A stretch of 64,000 nucleotides of DNA from Diplosphaera chodatii (Eukaryota; Chlorophyta; Trebouxiophyceae; Prasiolales; Stichococcaceae). The notes beneath the pieces are model-generated. The model had not been told where the DNA came from, did not search any database, and was given only the letters and a program-made list of their open reading frames with translations. The stretch lies in assembly GCA_032358165.1 (NCBI GenBank), contig JAALGY010000054.1, forward strand, positions 558,001 to 622,000. Direction: 5' to 3'. The first letter of the stretch is position 1. The number at the start of each line of letters is the position of its first letter. Below are positions 48,106 through 59,890 of this stretch, one piece after another. The position numbers and the translations under genes are program-made.

Positions 48106-50063
48106 ATGGCTTCCCGCACCGCAGTCCTGCTGCTGGCCCTGGTGGGCCTGGCCGCTGTCGTCTCCACGGCGGACGCTGGTGGGCTTGCTCCTCGCTCTGC
48201 TTGCACCTGCTTTGATACTTTCTGCATAACGCAAGCCTCGACGGCAAGCAGCTGCCGGTCTTTGAGGGCTTGAGCTGGCTGCATAGTCGCGACTGTTGCA
48301 GCTCGGAGTGAGTCTGCGCGCACTACTTCATCAGGATGTCGAGCCTAGATTGCGAGACTGCATTTGAGTGTGGCAGCTTTTGATGAGGTGCCGTCGACAC
48401 AGCCCGTCGCCCGCCCCACAGCCACGTTATGACCGGGTCCTGGTTGTTCATACCTTTCTACGCTGGGCACCTAGCAATCGCTGTCCCACATGGCAGCCGA
48501 TGCACCTGAGAGGTAGATGCCGCCGATTATTCGGGTCGGACCAGAACGGATCAACCGCAGATTCTGTATGACTAGTGTCCCAGACAGCCAGCCAGGACGG
48601 ACAGGCTCGCATGCATAATCTGGCATTGTTCCAGACCATATGCAGAAATGACGTGCATGGGTTGAGATGCATGCATGCATGCTACGTGTCAACACGTTGT
48701 AGCCTCCAAGTGCTGACGGTGGCGTGTGCATGTGTGCAGCTTTCTGCCACCAGTCCGGTTACGACAACGTCCCATGCGCGTGAGTCTTGCATCACAATCA
48801 TATGGCCATGCCACAGGGCGCTCAGCAGTGTGCACATGCATATGGGACTTCAATGCCAAGTATGGCGCTAATGTGCAGTGCGGGAAAGGCCGCCAAGCGC
48901 AAGCTGTGGCAGACCTGCACCGCCGGCAAGGTCAGCGGGAAGTGCAGCCCAATGCTTTGCATTGTATGCTTGCTGTCAGCATTGGCGAGCAGTACTTTCA
49001 TGGGCAGTGCTGCAATCTGCCAGCATTGCAGGCATACCTTCTGGTGAATGCCACCGCCTACATGCATGGGCTGCTCACACATCGAGTGTGTGCAAACACC
49101 TACCTCAGGCCAGCATAGTGGCTCAGGCAGTACTGCTGATGCAGTACTGCAAGTGTGGGGTGGTTGTGCAGGGCTTCTCCGTCACCCCCGGAGCCGAGAC
49201 GTGCACGTCTGGCACCCCTGGCAAGTGCTCCTACACCGTCGTGCAGCAGGTAAACCATTGGAGCGGCACGCCCAGCTGCCAAAGCTCCCTGACATCGCTC
49301 CCTCACTGACGGCGCTGTCACCTGCAGTTGGATTCTGTGTGTTGCACCCATCATGACAATGGAACTAACTAATGCACACGATGGTCTAATGCAGGTCCCA
49401 ACCCAGGTGCGCATCTGTCCTTGGGTGTGAGCAATGGTCAGCCAGCGCCTGACAGTCTGTGCAGGCTGCTGCCCAGATGTTGTCGTCCGCGACGTGTGGC
49501 TTGCCACCGTGCATTGCATGCGCAGTTGCGTTATCTCTTCGCATCGTCGACGACGGCTTGAGGCTTCTGCCATACTGCAGCGTGCAAATATCTATACCAT
49601 CTGCATCTGCATCAGCAGTCTGGTGTGTAACGGTGCATCATTGTTGTTGACATTTCTGACAAGCGTGCGTTGTGCTGGCAGGCCGACTGGAAGGCATATG
49701 ATGCGTGAGTCATCAGTGCCGCTGCACGATGCGACTGCACTGAGGCTTGTCTGCTACCCATGAACACACCTAGTCATTGACCTGTGCATAGACAACATTG
49801 ATGCTGATGCTGTGATGGTGGTCGCCAGGTGTGAGCACTCGCAGCCCGTATATATGGTGATGCCCCCACTCTCCTGCAGGCTGACCCGTTTGACCGTGAC
49901 ATATGCACAATACTGCCGTGCTCTTGGGTGCCGCCACAGAATGTCTGGACCTTCGTCATGACCACCTCGTCATGAATTTGGGTGTTGGCTTGTGCAGGCG
50001 ACCTTCACGGCCAATGGCAAGAACCTGGGCGATGCCGCCTGCAAGTACGACAAGCAGTGCTGA
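48106..50063 (+). CDS. Secreted 8-cysteine small protein, copy 2 (123 aa, family not recognised)
   Basis: Tandem paralogue of the upstream gene with the same eight exon lengths (73, 40, 52, 78, 12, 23, 28, 66 nt): 48106-48178, 48740-48779, 48879-48930, 49172-49249, 49395-49406, 49682-49704, 49829-49856, 49998-50063 (TGA). Signal peptide MASRTAVLLLALVGLAAV; the mature part starts near AFCHQSGY. All eight cysteines occupy the same positions as in copy 1. Substitutions cluster in the loops between Cys4 and Cys5 (TSGTPGK against SPGRPGT) and before the last cysteines. The intron positions are unchanged while intron sequences have largely diverged, so the duplication is not very recent and the protein is under constraint. 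Function unknown. Confidence 0.82.
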
Positions 50064-50547
50064 GCGCCCGATGGGTAGCTGGCGAAGACACATGTCCCTG
50101 GCCTGAACATGCTGACTACTTCACAACAACCACACCTGCACAACCTTCACACCAGGGGTGGCATGGGGTCTGAGCCTGGGACCTGTGCACTCAAGAGTCA
50201 AGCAGGCTGACAGTCAATGCAGACAAGGTCAAGGGACATGTACACATCAACTGTTGGGTTTGGGAACTCGCGCATCGGGGTGTTGAGCTGTTGTGCGAGG
50301 CTATCAGCTTTGTGAGGTTGCATCACATTGGTGTAATTGTGTATGCACACAGCAATCCGCGCAAGATACTGCTCACCATGCATGCATACTGTATGGCAGT
50401 GACAGGCAACCAATAGGATCAATCACGCACAACAGCTGTTGTAGTTCGTGTTCTCAGACAGGTTGCCTGACACTGCAAGCAAAACTGACTGCGGCAGCAT
50501 ATGCTAGCTACGTACGCTGGCATGCCGAAGTCTGTCTCTCATGCATA
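50064..50547. other. Intergenic downstream of Cys-rich gene 2
   Basis: About 480 bp between the stop codon of the second Cys-rich gene and the MITE. Nothing beyond the presumed 3' UTR is visible. Confidence 0.5.
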
Positions 50548-50939
50548 CCGTAGTGCCCAGCGTCTAATGCGCATAAATAATTCGAGATCTACTGCGCGGA
50601 GTGTATCGCGCACCTAAAATTGAATATTCAGCGGCTGCGCGATACAGTGCGCGAAGGGGGAATTTAATTACCTTTCGAGGGTTGACAACCGAAACCAGGC
50701 AGAATCTACCCCTTTTCGGCCAGCAATCGTGCCAAACACCGTCAAGCATGTAGAGTGCGCCATTCTGAACATCCCAACGGCAATCAGACACCAATGTAGA
50801 CCAGTATGATGAACATGAGTGCAGTTTGCAACTGCGTGCGCGAAGCCACCAGAAAATTACTTTTCGCCTGCGCGATTGTGCGCGGAGGCCAAAAACAATT
50901 CACTTTAGCTGGGTGCGCATTAGATGCTGGGCACTACGG
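50548..50939. mobile_element. MITE, 392 bp, TA target-site duplication (Tc1/mariner-like)
   Basis: Left terminal inverted repeat 50548-50573 (starting CCGTAGTGCCCAGC) and right repeat 50914-50939 are reverse complements over 26 bp with one mismatch. The element is flanked by TA on both sides (50546-50547 and 50940-50941), the duplication typical of Tc1/mariner-class insertions. It encodes no protein. Inside, GTATCGCGCA near 50603 and TGCGCGATAC near 50636 form a nested inverted repeat, so the transcript or single strand could fold extensively. It is more A+T-rich than the neighbouring genes. A transposase source is not in this window. Confidence 0.85.
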
Positions 50940-51155
50940 TACTGCAGAGCCTGAGAAACAGCCCAAGGTCAACGCAATGAATTAATGGCGCCAGCACAGT
51001 TATTGGGTAATGTAATAGCACTGTACTAGTATGGACTAATAATACAGCTGTCTGCGCTGGAGCCTTGATAACTCTCAAGCATCATGGCCCGTCTCCCTCC
51101 GGATCGCCTCCCTAACATCCACACCCCCAGCTGGCGGCACTTGACGGCTGCTCCG

Positions 51156-54100
51156 TCACACCTTGGCCACGCTGTCCGGTCGTGGCGCCACGCCCCCCAG
51201 CTGTAAAGGTCACACACGGGACATCGGCATCGAGTGGGTGAGGGCAGGGTGGCAGCAGCAGAGGGTCGGCCAGCGTGCTCACCTGCACGACGATGCTGCC
51301 GGTGTCGGCGGCGGCGGCGTACCGGTGCCCGGCCTCCGTGAGCCAGCGCACGACGGCGGGGCGGATGCGGGGGCGGCCGCCCACGCTGTGGTTGCCCTTG
51401 CCTGCGGCGGGCGGCACGGAAGTCAAGGGTGAGGGCGTAGAGTCGACAGCCGGCTGGGATAGAAGCCATGACCAGCGCAGGGTGTGCGGATCCGGGTTGC
51501 TGTTGACGGCTGTGCTGCCCCAAACGCTGGCAAGTGCACGCCCGGCCCCCGCATGGGTGGAGGCAATGATGCTGCAGCTCGTGGACACGGTGTGGCCACA
51601 CTCGTTCAGGGGCCTCAACGCCGCCGGCCGCGCACCCGTGATGACGGACAGCGCGATGCCGTCGGGCGCCCGGTACGCGAGGCCGCCCAGACACTCAATA
51701 TGCTGCTCCAGCTCCGCGAGGGCCTCCTCCACCAGCATGCCGTGCAGGTCCACCTGCGGCGAGATGCAGACGCTTCTCGGATGCGCCCCATATCGTGCGG
51801 CTTGCCGTTGGGCCGACACACCAAAAGTTCTTGAACTTGACATCTTGCTGACAACCACTCGGGTGGCTCACACACCGCCAGCAGTGCCACGGGAAGGATG
51901 CACCAGGCGACAGAAGCTATCAATATGCAGGCTGCCAACGCACGCCAGTGTACACGCACTGCTGCACACACGTGTGAGCTGGCACACCAGTGCGAGTGCG
52001 CACCTCGAAGGTCTGCCGCCGCCCGAGGTTGCTGCTGTGGAAAGCGCCCTGGTTGGCCACCTGGCGCTGGGCGCGGTACAGCGCCTCGTGCTCGTCCGCC
52101 TGCCGCCGCCACGCCGCCGCCGACGGCGCGTTGCCTGCAGACTCGGGTGCAAGTGCTGCGTGCCTGCCAGCAACGCAGCTGCATACTACTGTGGCACTGC
52201 CCTTGACACATCTGAGAACCTGCAGCCTTGCTGCCAGGGGGCCAGGAGTGCAGGGGTTCAGGGCCGTCCGGCTCACTGACATGGACGTACGCACACGTCA
52301 ACTCACCTGCTGTTTCGGCCGCTTCTGCTGCGCGCAGGCACTCGTCACGCGCGGTGCGGTGCGCGAAGGCCGCGGCCCGGGTGCTGTCCGCCGCCGCCCG
52401 CGCCCTGGCCCGCCGCAGGGTGACCTCCGGCGACCAGCGCGGCCTGGCGCCGCTGTCCGCCTGCAGCCACGCCTGCCCCGGTTGCTGATTTAGTCAGTGC
52501 ACACACTGATGTCTGAGGTGCTTCCTTTCACGCCTCAAAGCGGCGCATCGGCCCATCATGAGCACGTGTGTGAGCTGGACGTTGACGGCAGGGTCACAGG
52601 CATTGTCACATGTGGTCACCGCCGGCAAACCTGGCTGGGGGTGCCCTGCTGCGGGGTTGCGCCCTGCGGCTGGGAGGGCAGCCCGCGGCCGCTGTGCTGG
52701 GTGTCCTCCCACTCGCCAGCGCTCCTGCGGACACGCGGCGGGCAGTATGCTGGAATGTCGACCAGCGGGGTACAGCAGGGTGCAGTTGAGCAGGATGTCC
52801 AACGAGGTCCCCAAGTGATGTCGTGATGTGAGGCTCACCCTTCGGAGCTGTACATGGGGTCAGACGCACTGCCAGACACCCGCTGGAACTGCCGCTGCTT
52901 GCTGATGGGCCCTGTTGGCGCTGGAGTCGCATACGATGGCTGCAGACGCGGCTGCGGCTGCACATCTGGCGGCAACGGGGGCGACGGCGGCGGCAACTTG
53001 AAAGGCTGTCTGTCTGCCGCCGCCAGCCGCTGCTGCGGGTGCTGCCTGGGCTGCGAGGGTGTCGGCTTCGTGAACTGGAACATGTGCGCATGCTCTGACG
53101 CTGGCAGTAGCTGCTGCGGCGGCTGCCGCGGGGCCTGCTGCTGTAGCGGCTGTGGAGGCGGCGGCGGCTGTTGCAGCTGGTGTTGGCGCTCTGGTGGTGA
53201 AGAAGCGGTTGAGGAAGCCTCTCGCTCACAGGGCGGCAATACCGCAGCCGGCGTGCTGTGCTGCTGGGCACGGCGCGCAGGAGCCTGCGGGCTGCCATCT
53301 GCGCTGCTGCCGCCCGTGGTGCCAGTCACCCGCCGGACGAAGCGGGCGGCATCTGGTGAGGTGCGCAGGAACTCCGGCACGGCGCCATCAGAGCCACCGC
53401 TGCTGCTGGGCTGCGGGCTGGGTGGCTCACGCTGCCTGATATCATGTGCTGCACTGGGATCCGTGTCGCCAGGGTGCAGGCCCGGCTGAGCGTCAAGCTG
53501 CAAATGCTGTCCGGTGCGAGCAGAGGCCCCACGGCTGGGCGCCGCCCAGCCGCTCAGCGAGTGCTCGCTGATGCTCGCAGATCCATCGCGCTGGGCTTCC
53601 ACATCCACATCATGCCTGCAGTGTAATACGAGATACAGCACAGGTCACATGAAACCTCGCCCACATATGAGGTGTGACGAGCCCAGCAGAGACGATGACC
53701 GGGTGCTAGGAAGCAGGAGGATGCTGGAGGCTGGCTGGCGACAGCGCACACCAGTGAGCATCCTCCGACAGCTCCGCCGCACTGAGCTCCGAGCTGCTGG
53801 CCGGCAGCAGCACAGGCTGAGGACAGCTGCGCACCCGCCTCTCAGCTGCAGGCCATGCCGCCGCCTGTCCGGGGACCGCACCAGAAACTCAGCCAGCACA
53901 GAACGGGCATCAGCGTTCACTGTCATGGAATGCACAATATACCAGTGTTGGGTGCAATGTAGCAAGCCCTCTGGCAGATGATACAAGGAGGTGGTGCAAC
54001 AGCAAAGTCGCACACCTGCTGATTTTGCTGGGCCACCCGAGGGATGGCCGGGCTACCCTTCTGCTTGGCTGCTGCTCTCCTGGACCTTGACACAGGCTGC

Positions 54101-57100
54101 GGCCGGGCTGGCATGCTGTGCCTGCACGACCATGATGGCAAGAGCGGCATCAGTACACAGCAGCCACCACACGGCACAACCTTCCTGCTGCTGACGCTGA
54201 ACCTACCCAAGCAAACAGTGCAAGACCGAGAAAACTCAAGCACAGGAAGCAGCACCTTTGGGGCGGCGTGGGACTGCCGTCATTCGTAAGCCCAGCTGCC
54301 TGCTGCCGGTCGCCATGCTGACTGGCTGGCTGCTGCACAGCCGCCCGCACCGCCTCGCCGCTGTACAGCACACCGCCCCCCAGCACCCGCACCCCGACAA
54401 ACCCTGCAGCAGCAGACAGGCCAGCCCGGTCACAGCACTTCAGCACAGCACTGTGTACACGACTGGAGCACTCATAGCGCAGCCCCCGGAAGTGGGACAC
54501 CTATGGGAAACCATCTCAGTTGCACAGTTGTCAGCTTGACTTGTACCTTCAACGCTGAGCAGTGTGCCAGGTGCTGACATGTTCGACACCCGCATGCCCA
54601 CGAGCTCGCCGGCATACTTTGCGGGCACACCTGCGTCAGCATCACAAGCCCTGTTGCGTAGGTTCATGACAGCGCTGTAGCATGTTCTTGGCCTTGCAGG
54701 CTGACATGGTAGCCATCCCCGCGTACCTTCTGCAACTGACATGGTCACATGCGGCGGTGCAGCAGACGCAAAGGGCTCTGGCAGCACCACACCCACCGCC
54801 TGCAAGATTAAAACACAAAGGGTAAGCTGCTGCTGCTGCCGCCACTAGCTGAAGAGCCTAGGTGATGGACAACAGGTGGTGCTGATGTGCACGTACAGGC
54901 GTTCGCACCTGCGCAGAGTCATCTGCCACGAAGCAGCACACCCCAATGTCTACTCGTGAACCCAGCGGGAGCCCCATCACCTGCATTGGGATGACACACA
55001 GCGCTGAGGAACCACACAACTGCAGGCTCACTTGCCTCGAACCGTGAACCGAGTTGCGAAGCATGTGAGTGGCTGTGCTCGATCTGCCGAGAACAGCTGT
55101 CAGTCACAACGAAGCACCTGGTCCAGGGTGGGCCGGTAGTCCAGTGTCACATGGTCGCAGTGCACGTGCGGGTGCTGCGGCGGCGCGGCCGCCAGCAGCC
55201 GCTGCTGGCTGGCGGCTGTCAGGAACACCGCAGAGTAGGCCAGCACCTGCGGAGCAGCTTGACAAGCTTGATGCGCAGGGGCAGCATGCAGATGAACATC
55301 CCCATCATAAGATTTGGCCCAGGGAACGTCATGGGGTCAAGGAGCTCCCTGTCTACAAAGGCCAGGCATCATCACACACAAACGACAAACCTCCAAAGGA
55401 GTGACACAGGCAGGGTGCTGGCTTGCCCAGGTTGCAAACTGTGTACCGGGTTTCGGTGTGCGGATGTTGGCGAGTGCTGAAGACTCGGCTGCGCTGGGGT
55501 CTGAACCTTGGAGGCTGGCGGCTGCGGCGGCCGGGGCGCCGGCAGGTGCCAGCCAAAGGCTCGGGGCTCTGCTGCTGTATGGGTAGCTGCGCCCTTCGCT
55601 CCCAGACCCATCGCAGTTGCTGCGTCCAGCTGTTCACAGAACGGCACACAGATGAGTACAACGGGTGCACGACGATCTTGTGTTGCTGCACCAGATCACC
55701 TGCATTCACAACCATTGCTAGATTGTGACCAGGCCAGGTCGGGTGCTGGGCAGCGCATGCACCTGGTGTCTGGACCGGTCTGCAGAGGCATGGGCGACGC
55801 CTGACATGGCGCGCAGCGCTGAAGCGTCCATCTCTGCAGCGCTCAGCGGCAGGTCAGCCGGCGGGCCGCTGTGCCGCAGACTGCTGCTCTCGGATGCGCC
55901 CACCGCCTGGGCTGCAGGTGCAGCTGCCGCCATGGGATCTGATGCCGCGGCCGCGCTGACGGCCGGCGTGGGGTGCTGCTGCTGCCGCCACGCACCGCTG
56001 CCCGGCTGACTTGTAGTGGTAGGGTTGCTGCGCAGCTCGCAGCTCGCAGGGCTGCCAGTGCGTGCGGCCGTCCAGACTGCCCCTCGCCTCGCTGCTGGCC
56101 GCGATGCCGCTGCACTGTGGCCTGCTGCCTGGAACCTGGAAGCAGCACATGCGCACTCTGTCATTGCTGCTACTGTACTGCCAGTGTTCTAGGCCCCCGT
56201 CTGTGGGTTGCGCATGTTCATGTGACTTGCATCGAGCCTTGAAATACACTGTACTACTCTGTGGGGAGTCGTTCACACGGCTGTGATAGTACTTGGTATT
56301 CGCAGGCTAGCAGCCGCGCCTACTGCTTACCTCATGTGCACAGGCTCTGATGGAGCTACGCAGGACAGGTCTGCATGTGCAGCGCAGCCTGCGCCAGTGT
56401 GGATCTGTTCGGCTGATGCTGGGCTGCCCCTGCTGGCCGCCGCTTGCACCGCCGGCTGCCTGTGCGGTATTTGTGACTCAGCCGCATGATGGCTGGGTGT
56501 TGCGCCTGACCTCCCCCTTTTCTGTTGCACGGCCTGTGCCTCTGCCATCAGCCGCACACCACCCAGCTGCATCGCCATAAAAGAAGGTACACTCGGGATG
56601 GGAATGCTGTGGTGTCGCCCCAGGCCGGTCTGCCGTCATGCGCATTGATGTCTCAGTTGTCCATGCTGATCCTGCTGTTGGACTCTTACATGGGCGTCAC
56701 CTGTGATGTCATGGACTGCAGGCTGTCTGCGCTGTCGTACACCGTGCTGCGGCCGGCTGATGCTGCGACCGGCCGCCGGATATCGACCTGCGCTCCTGCC
56801 GCATGTCTGGCACTCTGGGCGACAGCGCCTACAGCAGTTGCCCTGCCGTGGCGCTGGCCTGCAGGACACTCAGCATCCCACGGCGGCCACCAGCCACGGC
56901 TGTGCCTGCCTGACTGCCTTGAAGCATGCTGCAGTGGTGCGGAGACCAAGGGCGGCGTACCGGATGGCTGCTGCAGGGTAGCTGGCTCTGCCGATGCCTG
57001 CTGTGGCGCATCGCTGACGGGCTGCAACTCCTGCTGCAGCCACCGCCCTACGTCCTGCTGTCCAAAGGTACCAGGCGGGACGCATCTGGCGGTATGTGTA

Positions 57101-57453
57101 GCTGCACCAGGCTCATGCGCGGGTGCGGCAACCCCGCTTCTGAGCGGCGTTTCTGCAGCCGGTTGACCCCGGGAGGCCAGCTGTGCTGCTGCAGGGGTCA
57201 AAGCGTTCAGGACCTGCGGCACTGCTGAACGCGGGCGCCTCCCAGTTGCGCCGTGGCGGGGCTTGGAGGCTGCGGCATTGGCTGCGGCGCCCGCCGCAAA
57301 GCGGAAGCTGGTTCCGTCAAGACGAAGCTGCTGACTGACGGTGGACCAGGTTTCGGTTCTAGCAGAACGGTCAGCACCAGCTGCCGCAATTGAGGCGGCG
57401 GACATTGTGCCGTGCTCTGCTGCTGCCACATCATGTCGTGCAATCTCGGGCAT
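51156..57453 (-). CDS. 2H-phosphoesterase-like and DUF1771-Smr domain protein (one long gene, possibly two)
   Basis: Read on the complement. The N-terminal exon starts MPEIARHDVAAAEHGTM (57453) and is Ala/Gln/Ser-rich. Exon 55246-55125 contains HCDHVTLDYRPTLDQ, the next exon LGSRVDIGVCCFVADDSAQ, and exon 54799-54727 PPHVTMSVAE, then GVPAKYAGELV. The paired HVT motifs are the two catalytic HxT elements of 2H (LigT/cyclic phosphodiesterase) enzymes. A Gln/Pro/Ser-rich linker follows (about 53600-52835). DUF1771-like sequence lies around 52476-52010 (HEALYRAQRQVANQGAF), and the Smr domain begins VDLHGMLVEEALAELEQHI, with VITGKGNHSVGGRPRIRP (51401-51283) and IVVQLGGVAPRP (51200-51156, TGA). The GKGNHS loop matches the Smr core. 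Both domains act on RNA or DNA ends in known proteins. Several exon borders between 54250 and 53600 are unresolved, so a split into two genes is possible. Confidence 0.65.
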
Positions 57454-57945
57454 GTTGCAAGGTGGTGCGCCCGCCTGCTGTTGGTATTATCAGTACAGTA
57501 TGAGCCCGCAATATCGCAGATGTTGCAAGCATGGCAAACGTCTCCGCTGCCACTTCGCACTGCTGCAAGAGTGCACCTTGCATCCTTCATGGTCGCCAAG
57601 CTTGTCATCACGTTTTGGCAGATCCAATGCAATTGGGAGCACCAGATGAGCAGCATGACGCACCTAACGCAGCCTGGACGAAACTTGTGGTTTGATTATG
57701 CATGCCTGCTCGTCCCTCTAAAGTGCTGCATGAACGGGGCCGATGTCCCTGGGTAGTCACAAGGCAAGCAAGCGTGCCAGTGCAACGCGCTTCATTGCTG
57801 CCCTATGCCGCCGCCGGTGCCAGCCAGCACTGGTGCTGATGCAGTGACATTCAGGGCAACACTCACATGGCCTCTCTTTTGTCAGCATGACGTGTACCTG
57901 CCTCCATAGTACATGTGGCATGATGTGCAGCGCTTCGGAAACTTC
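57454..57945. other. Divergent intergenic, Smr gene / LEA-like gene 1
   Basis: About 490 bp between two divergent starts; presumed promoter DNA for both. No coding exon seen. Confidence 0.5.
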
Positions 57946-59357
57946 ATGGCGGCGGGAGCATGTAGGTGCCCAGACCGTCATGAAAGCCACTCAACTGCAT
58001 TCAGATGCTTCCAGCCACCTCCGGCCATGGTACTGCTGACCACGTCGTCAGGATATAATCAGCAGCATCCTGGCAGCATCCGAGCACTCGAGAAGTGCAC
58101 CCAGCAGTTGACCCAGGGTGCAGTCGGTGAGAAAGCAACAGGGGCTGTGGCACGGTGCCCATAGCACTTGATCCGCCAGCTGCAGATTTTGACGAATCAC
58201 TACCTCAGCCGCTGATCACACTCGACCCCATCATGGAGGGCAAACCGGTGGAAGGCCAGCTCACCAAAACCGGCTACCAGGTGACGACACTTCGAATCAC
58301 TGCAGTGTGACCTTTGGGTGGGCCTCCAGCGTTGCCTTCAGCAAGTTGCCCTGAAAGGGGCTGGCACTGGAGCGCCTGGCACTGTGCTCATGTGCTGGAT
58401 TACACTGCCAACCAGCATCCTGACGCTGAATGTGCTGCCACAAAGCATGTGATCGATGCCGACTGCCTGAAACTCTGTTCTTCATGTCACCAAGATGGAC
58501 ATTGTGAGTGTGTTTATCTTGCTCTGTAGAAAGAGACATTTGGTCCGGGGTCAGATGGCCAGTCGGCTGGCGGACAGAAGGTGGGTGGTGGCCATTGCCA
58601 GTTGTCGACTCTTTGCTGGCAGGCTTCAACTTTCAGGGCTGAAGCCCATCACTGCTCTCAAGTTTGCCTGCATGCCCACCGTGGCAGCAATGTGAATTGA
58701 CAGTGTGCTGTCTGCACCTGCAGGGAGCCGCCATCTCATGTAGGTCTTAGCGGACCTAACGCCATTGAAAGCAGCACTATGCCATACAACCTGCTATCAA
58801 GCCTGATCGTGCGCATGGCATGTTGACGTGCTTACTGAGGATCAGCCCACTCTATACCCTTGCACACATGCAGCTGAGCGGTCAAAGGAGGCACTGCAGG
58901 AGGCTGGCCGCAAGGTGCACAGCACAACAGGGCAATGTGCACATGCTTATAATGGTACCTGCAATGTGATCCGTGCATGTATCTGTTGCCTGATCAGCAG
59001 GGGTATTCTCAGTGTGCTGACTTCAAGCGACCATGCGCATGCAGGCAGCTCGCACCCGTGCAGGTATGCTGTCTGTGATCTGTTTCGATTGACCATCATC
59101 AGGCTGCGTGAATGGATTGCGCGTGAAGCGCAGACACCACTGTGGTGACTGACATGGAGTATGGTGCATGGCAGAGCGCTATGGCGAGGAGCTGAAGGCA
59201 TGGGCTCACACCATAGACTTCCATGCTGAACACCGACGTGCATTGCTGCTGTCAACTTCTGCGTTTCAAGGCGCTGGCCATTCTGGACCCCTTCTTCTTG
59301 CAGGTGTCGCATCCAGACAACGACGAATTGCAGGGCGTCAAGACGACCTCAGACTGA
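57946..59357 (+). CDS. Short hydrophilic LEA/KGG-like protein, tandem copy 1 (about 104 aa)
   Basis: Exons that keep phase and match the two downstream paralogues: 57946-57961 (uncertain first exon), 58186-58280 (LDPIMEGKPVEGQLTKTGYQ), 58530-58580 (KETFGPGSDGQSAGGQK), 58724-58739 (GAAIS, 16 nt), 58874-58914 (ERSKEALQEAGRK), 59045-59063 (AARTRA), 59175-59197 (ERYGEELK), 59304-59357 (VSHPDNDELQGVKTTSD, TGA). The donor at 59198 would be GC. The protein is charged, Gly/Ala/Glu/Lys-rich, without signal peptide or membrane span. The EAGRKAART and GGQKGAAIS cores resemble the GRKGG motif of KGG-type and group-1 LEA stress proteins, but the match is weak. It lacks the intron that splits the equivalent of EALQ|EAGRK in copies 2 and 3. 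Confidence 0.6.
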
Positions 59358-59366
59358 AGTCGATTT

Positions 59367-59367
<1 letters not shown>

Positions 59368-59412
<45 letters not shown>
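59368..59412. repeat. (CAG)15 microsatellite
   Basis: Fifteen uninterrupted CAG units starting 10 bp after the stop codon of LEA-like copy 1, so most likely in its 3' UTR. Reading it as a poly-Gln coding run would need a frame that is not supported by the paralogues. Confidence 0.95.
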
Positions 59413-59413
<1 letters not shown>

Positions 59414-59890
59414 TCGCGGATGTATCAGGGATGTCTTGGCATGCATGGACATTGGGTAGTGTGTTGACATTTGCACACGCACCGCTATGCACTGCGTATA
59501 AAATGATACCATGCTGCTCACTGCTAGATTGCAGACGAAGCAAGGAACTCTGTGTGTTGGCCTGGATACCATCTGGACACCGTAGCAGGCTCTGCAGTTG
59601 ATGCATGCCATGTATAGTGTGTTGCTGAAGTGAAAGTTGTTTGTCTGGACTGTGCAGAATTTCCGCCAAATAGGCCGCCGTTTCACTCTGCACCCTTCGA
59701 CCCAGCAGACAGCCAGTCAGCACCTTCCGAGCCACCCGAAAGTGGTGCTGTACAGAGGTGTCAGCACATGCATGCAGCTAACCGCGCGTGACGGTCGGCA
59801 CTGCCTATGCCCATAGTGCACTCGCCGTGGTACCACTGCAGGCACCCAGCACATAGCACTTCTGACCAGCAGCTGACAAGGGAAGCCGCC
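59413..59890. other. Intergenic between LEA-like copies 1 and 2
   Basis: About 480 bp of flanking DNA. A short open stretch near 59660-59755 has no counterpart beside copy 3, so I do not call it an exon. Confidence 0.45.

Noticed and set aside
52854..53489. 211-aa Gly/Cys-rich plus-strand frame that looks like a cysteine-rich protein
   Set aside because: It is the complement of CAG/CCG-rich codons in the Gln/Pro-rich linker of the minus-strand Smr gene.
59252..59735. Poly-Ala, poly-Cys or poly-Gln proteins across the CAG repeat
   Set aside because: All frames of a CAG run are open; the paralogue alignment ends the gene at 59357, before the repeat.
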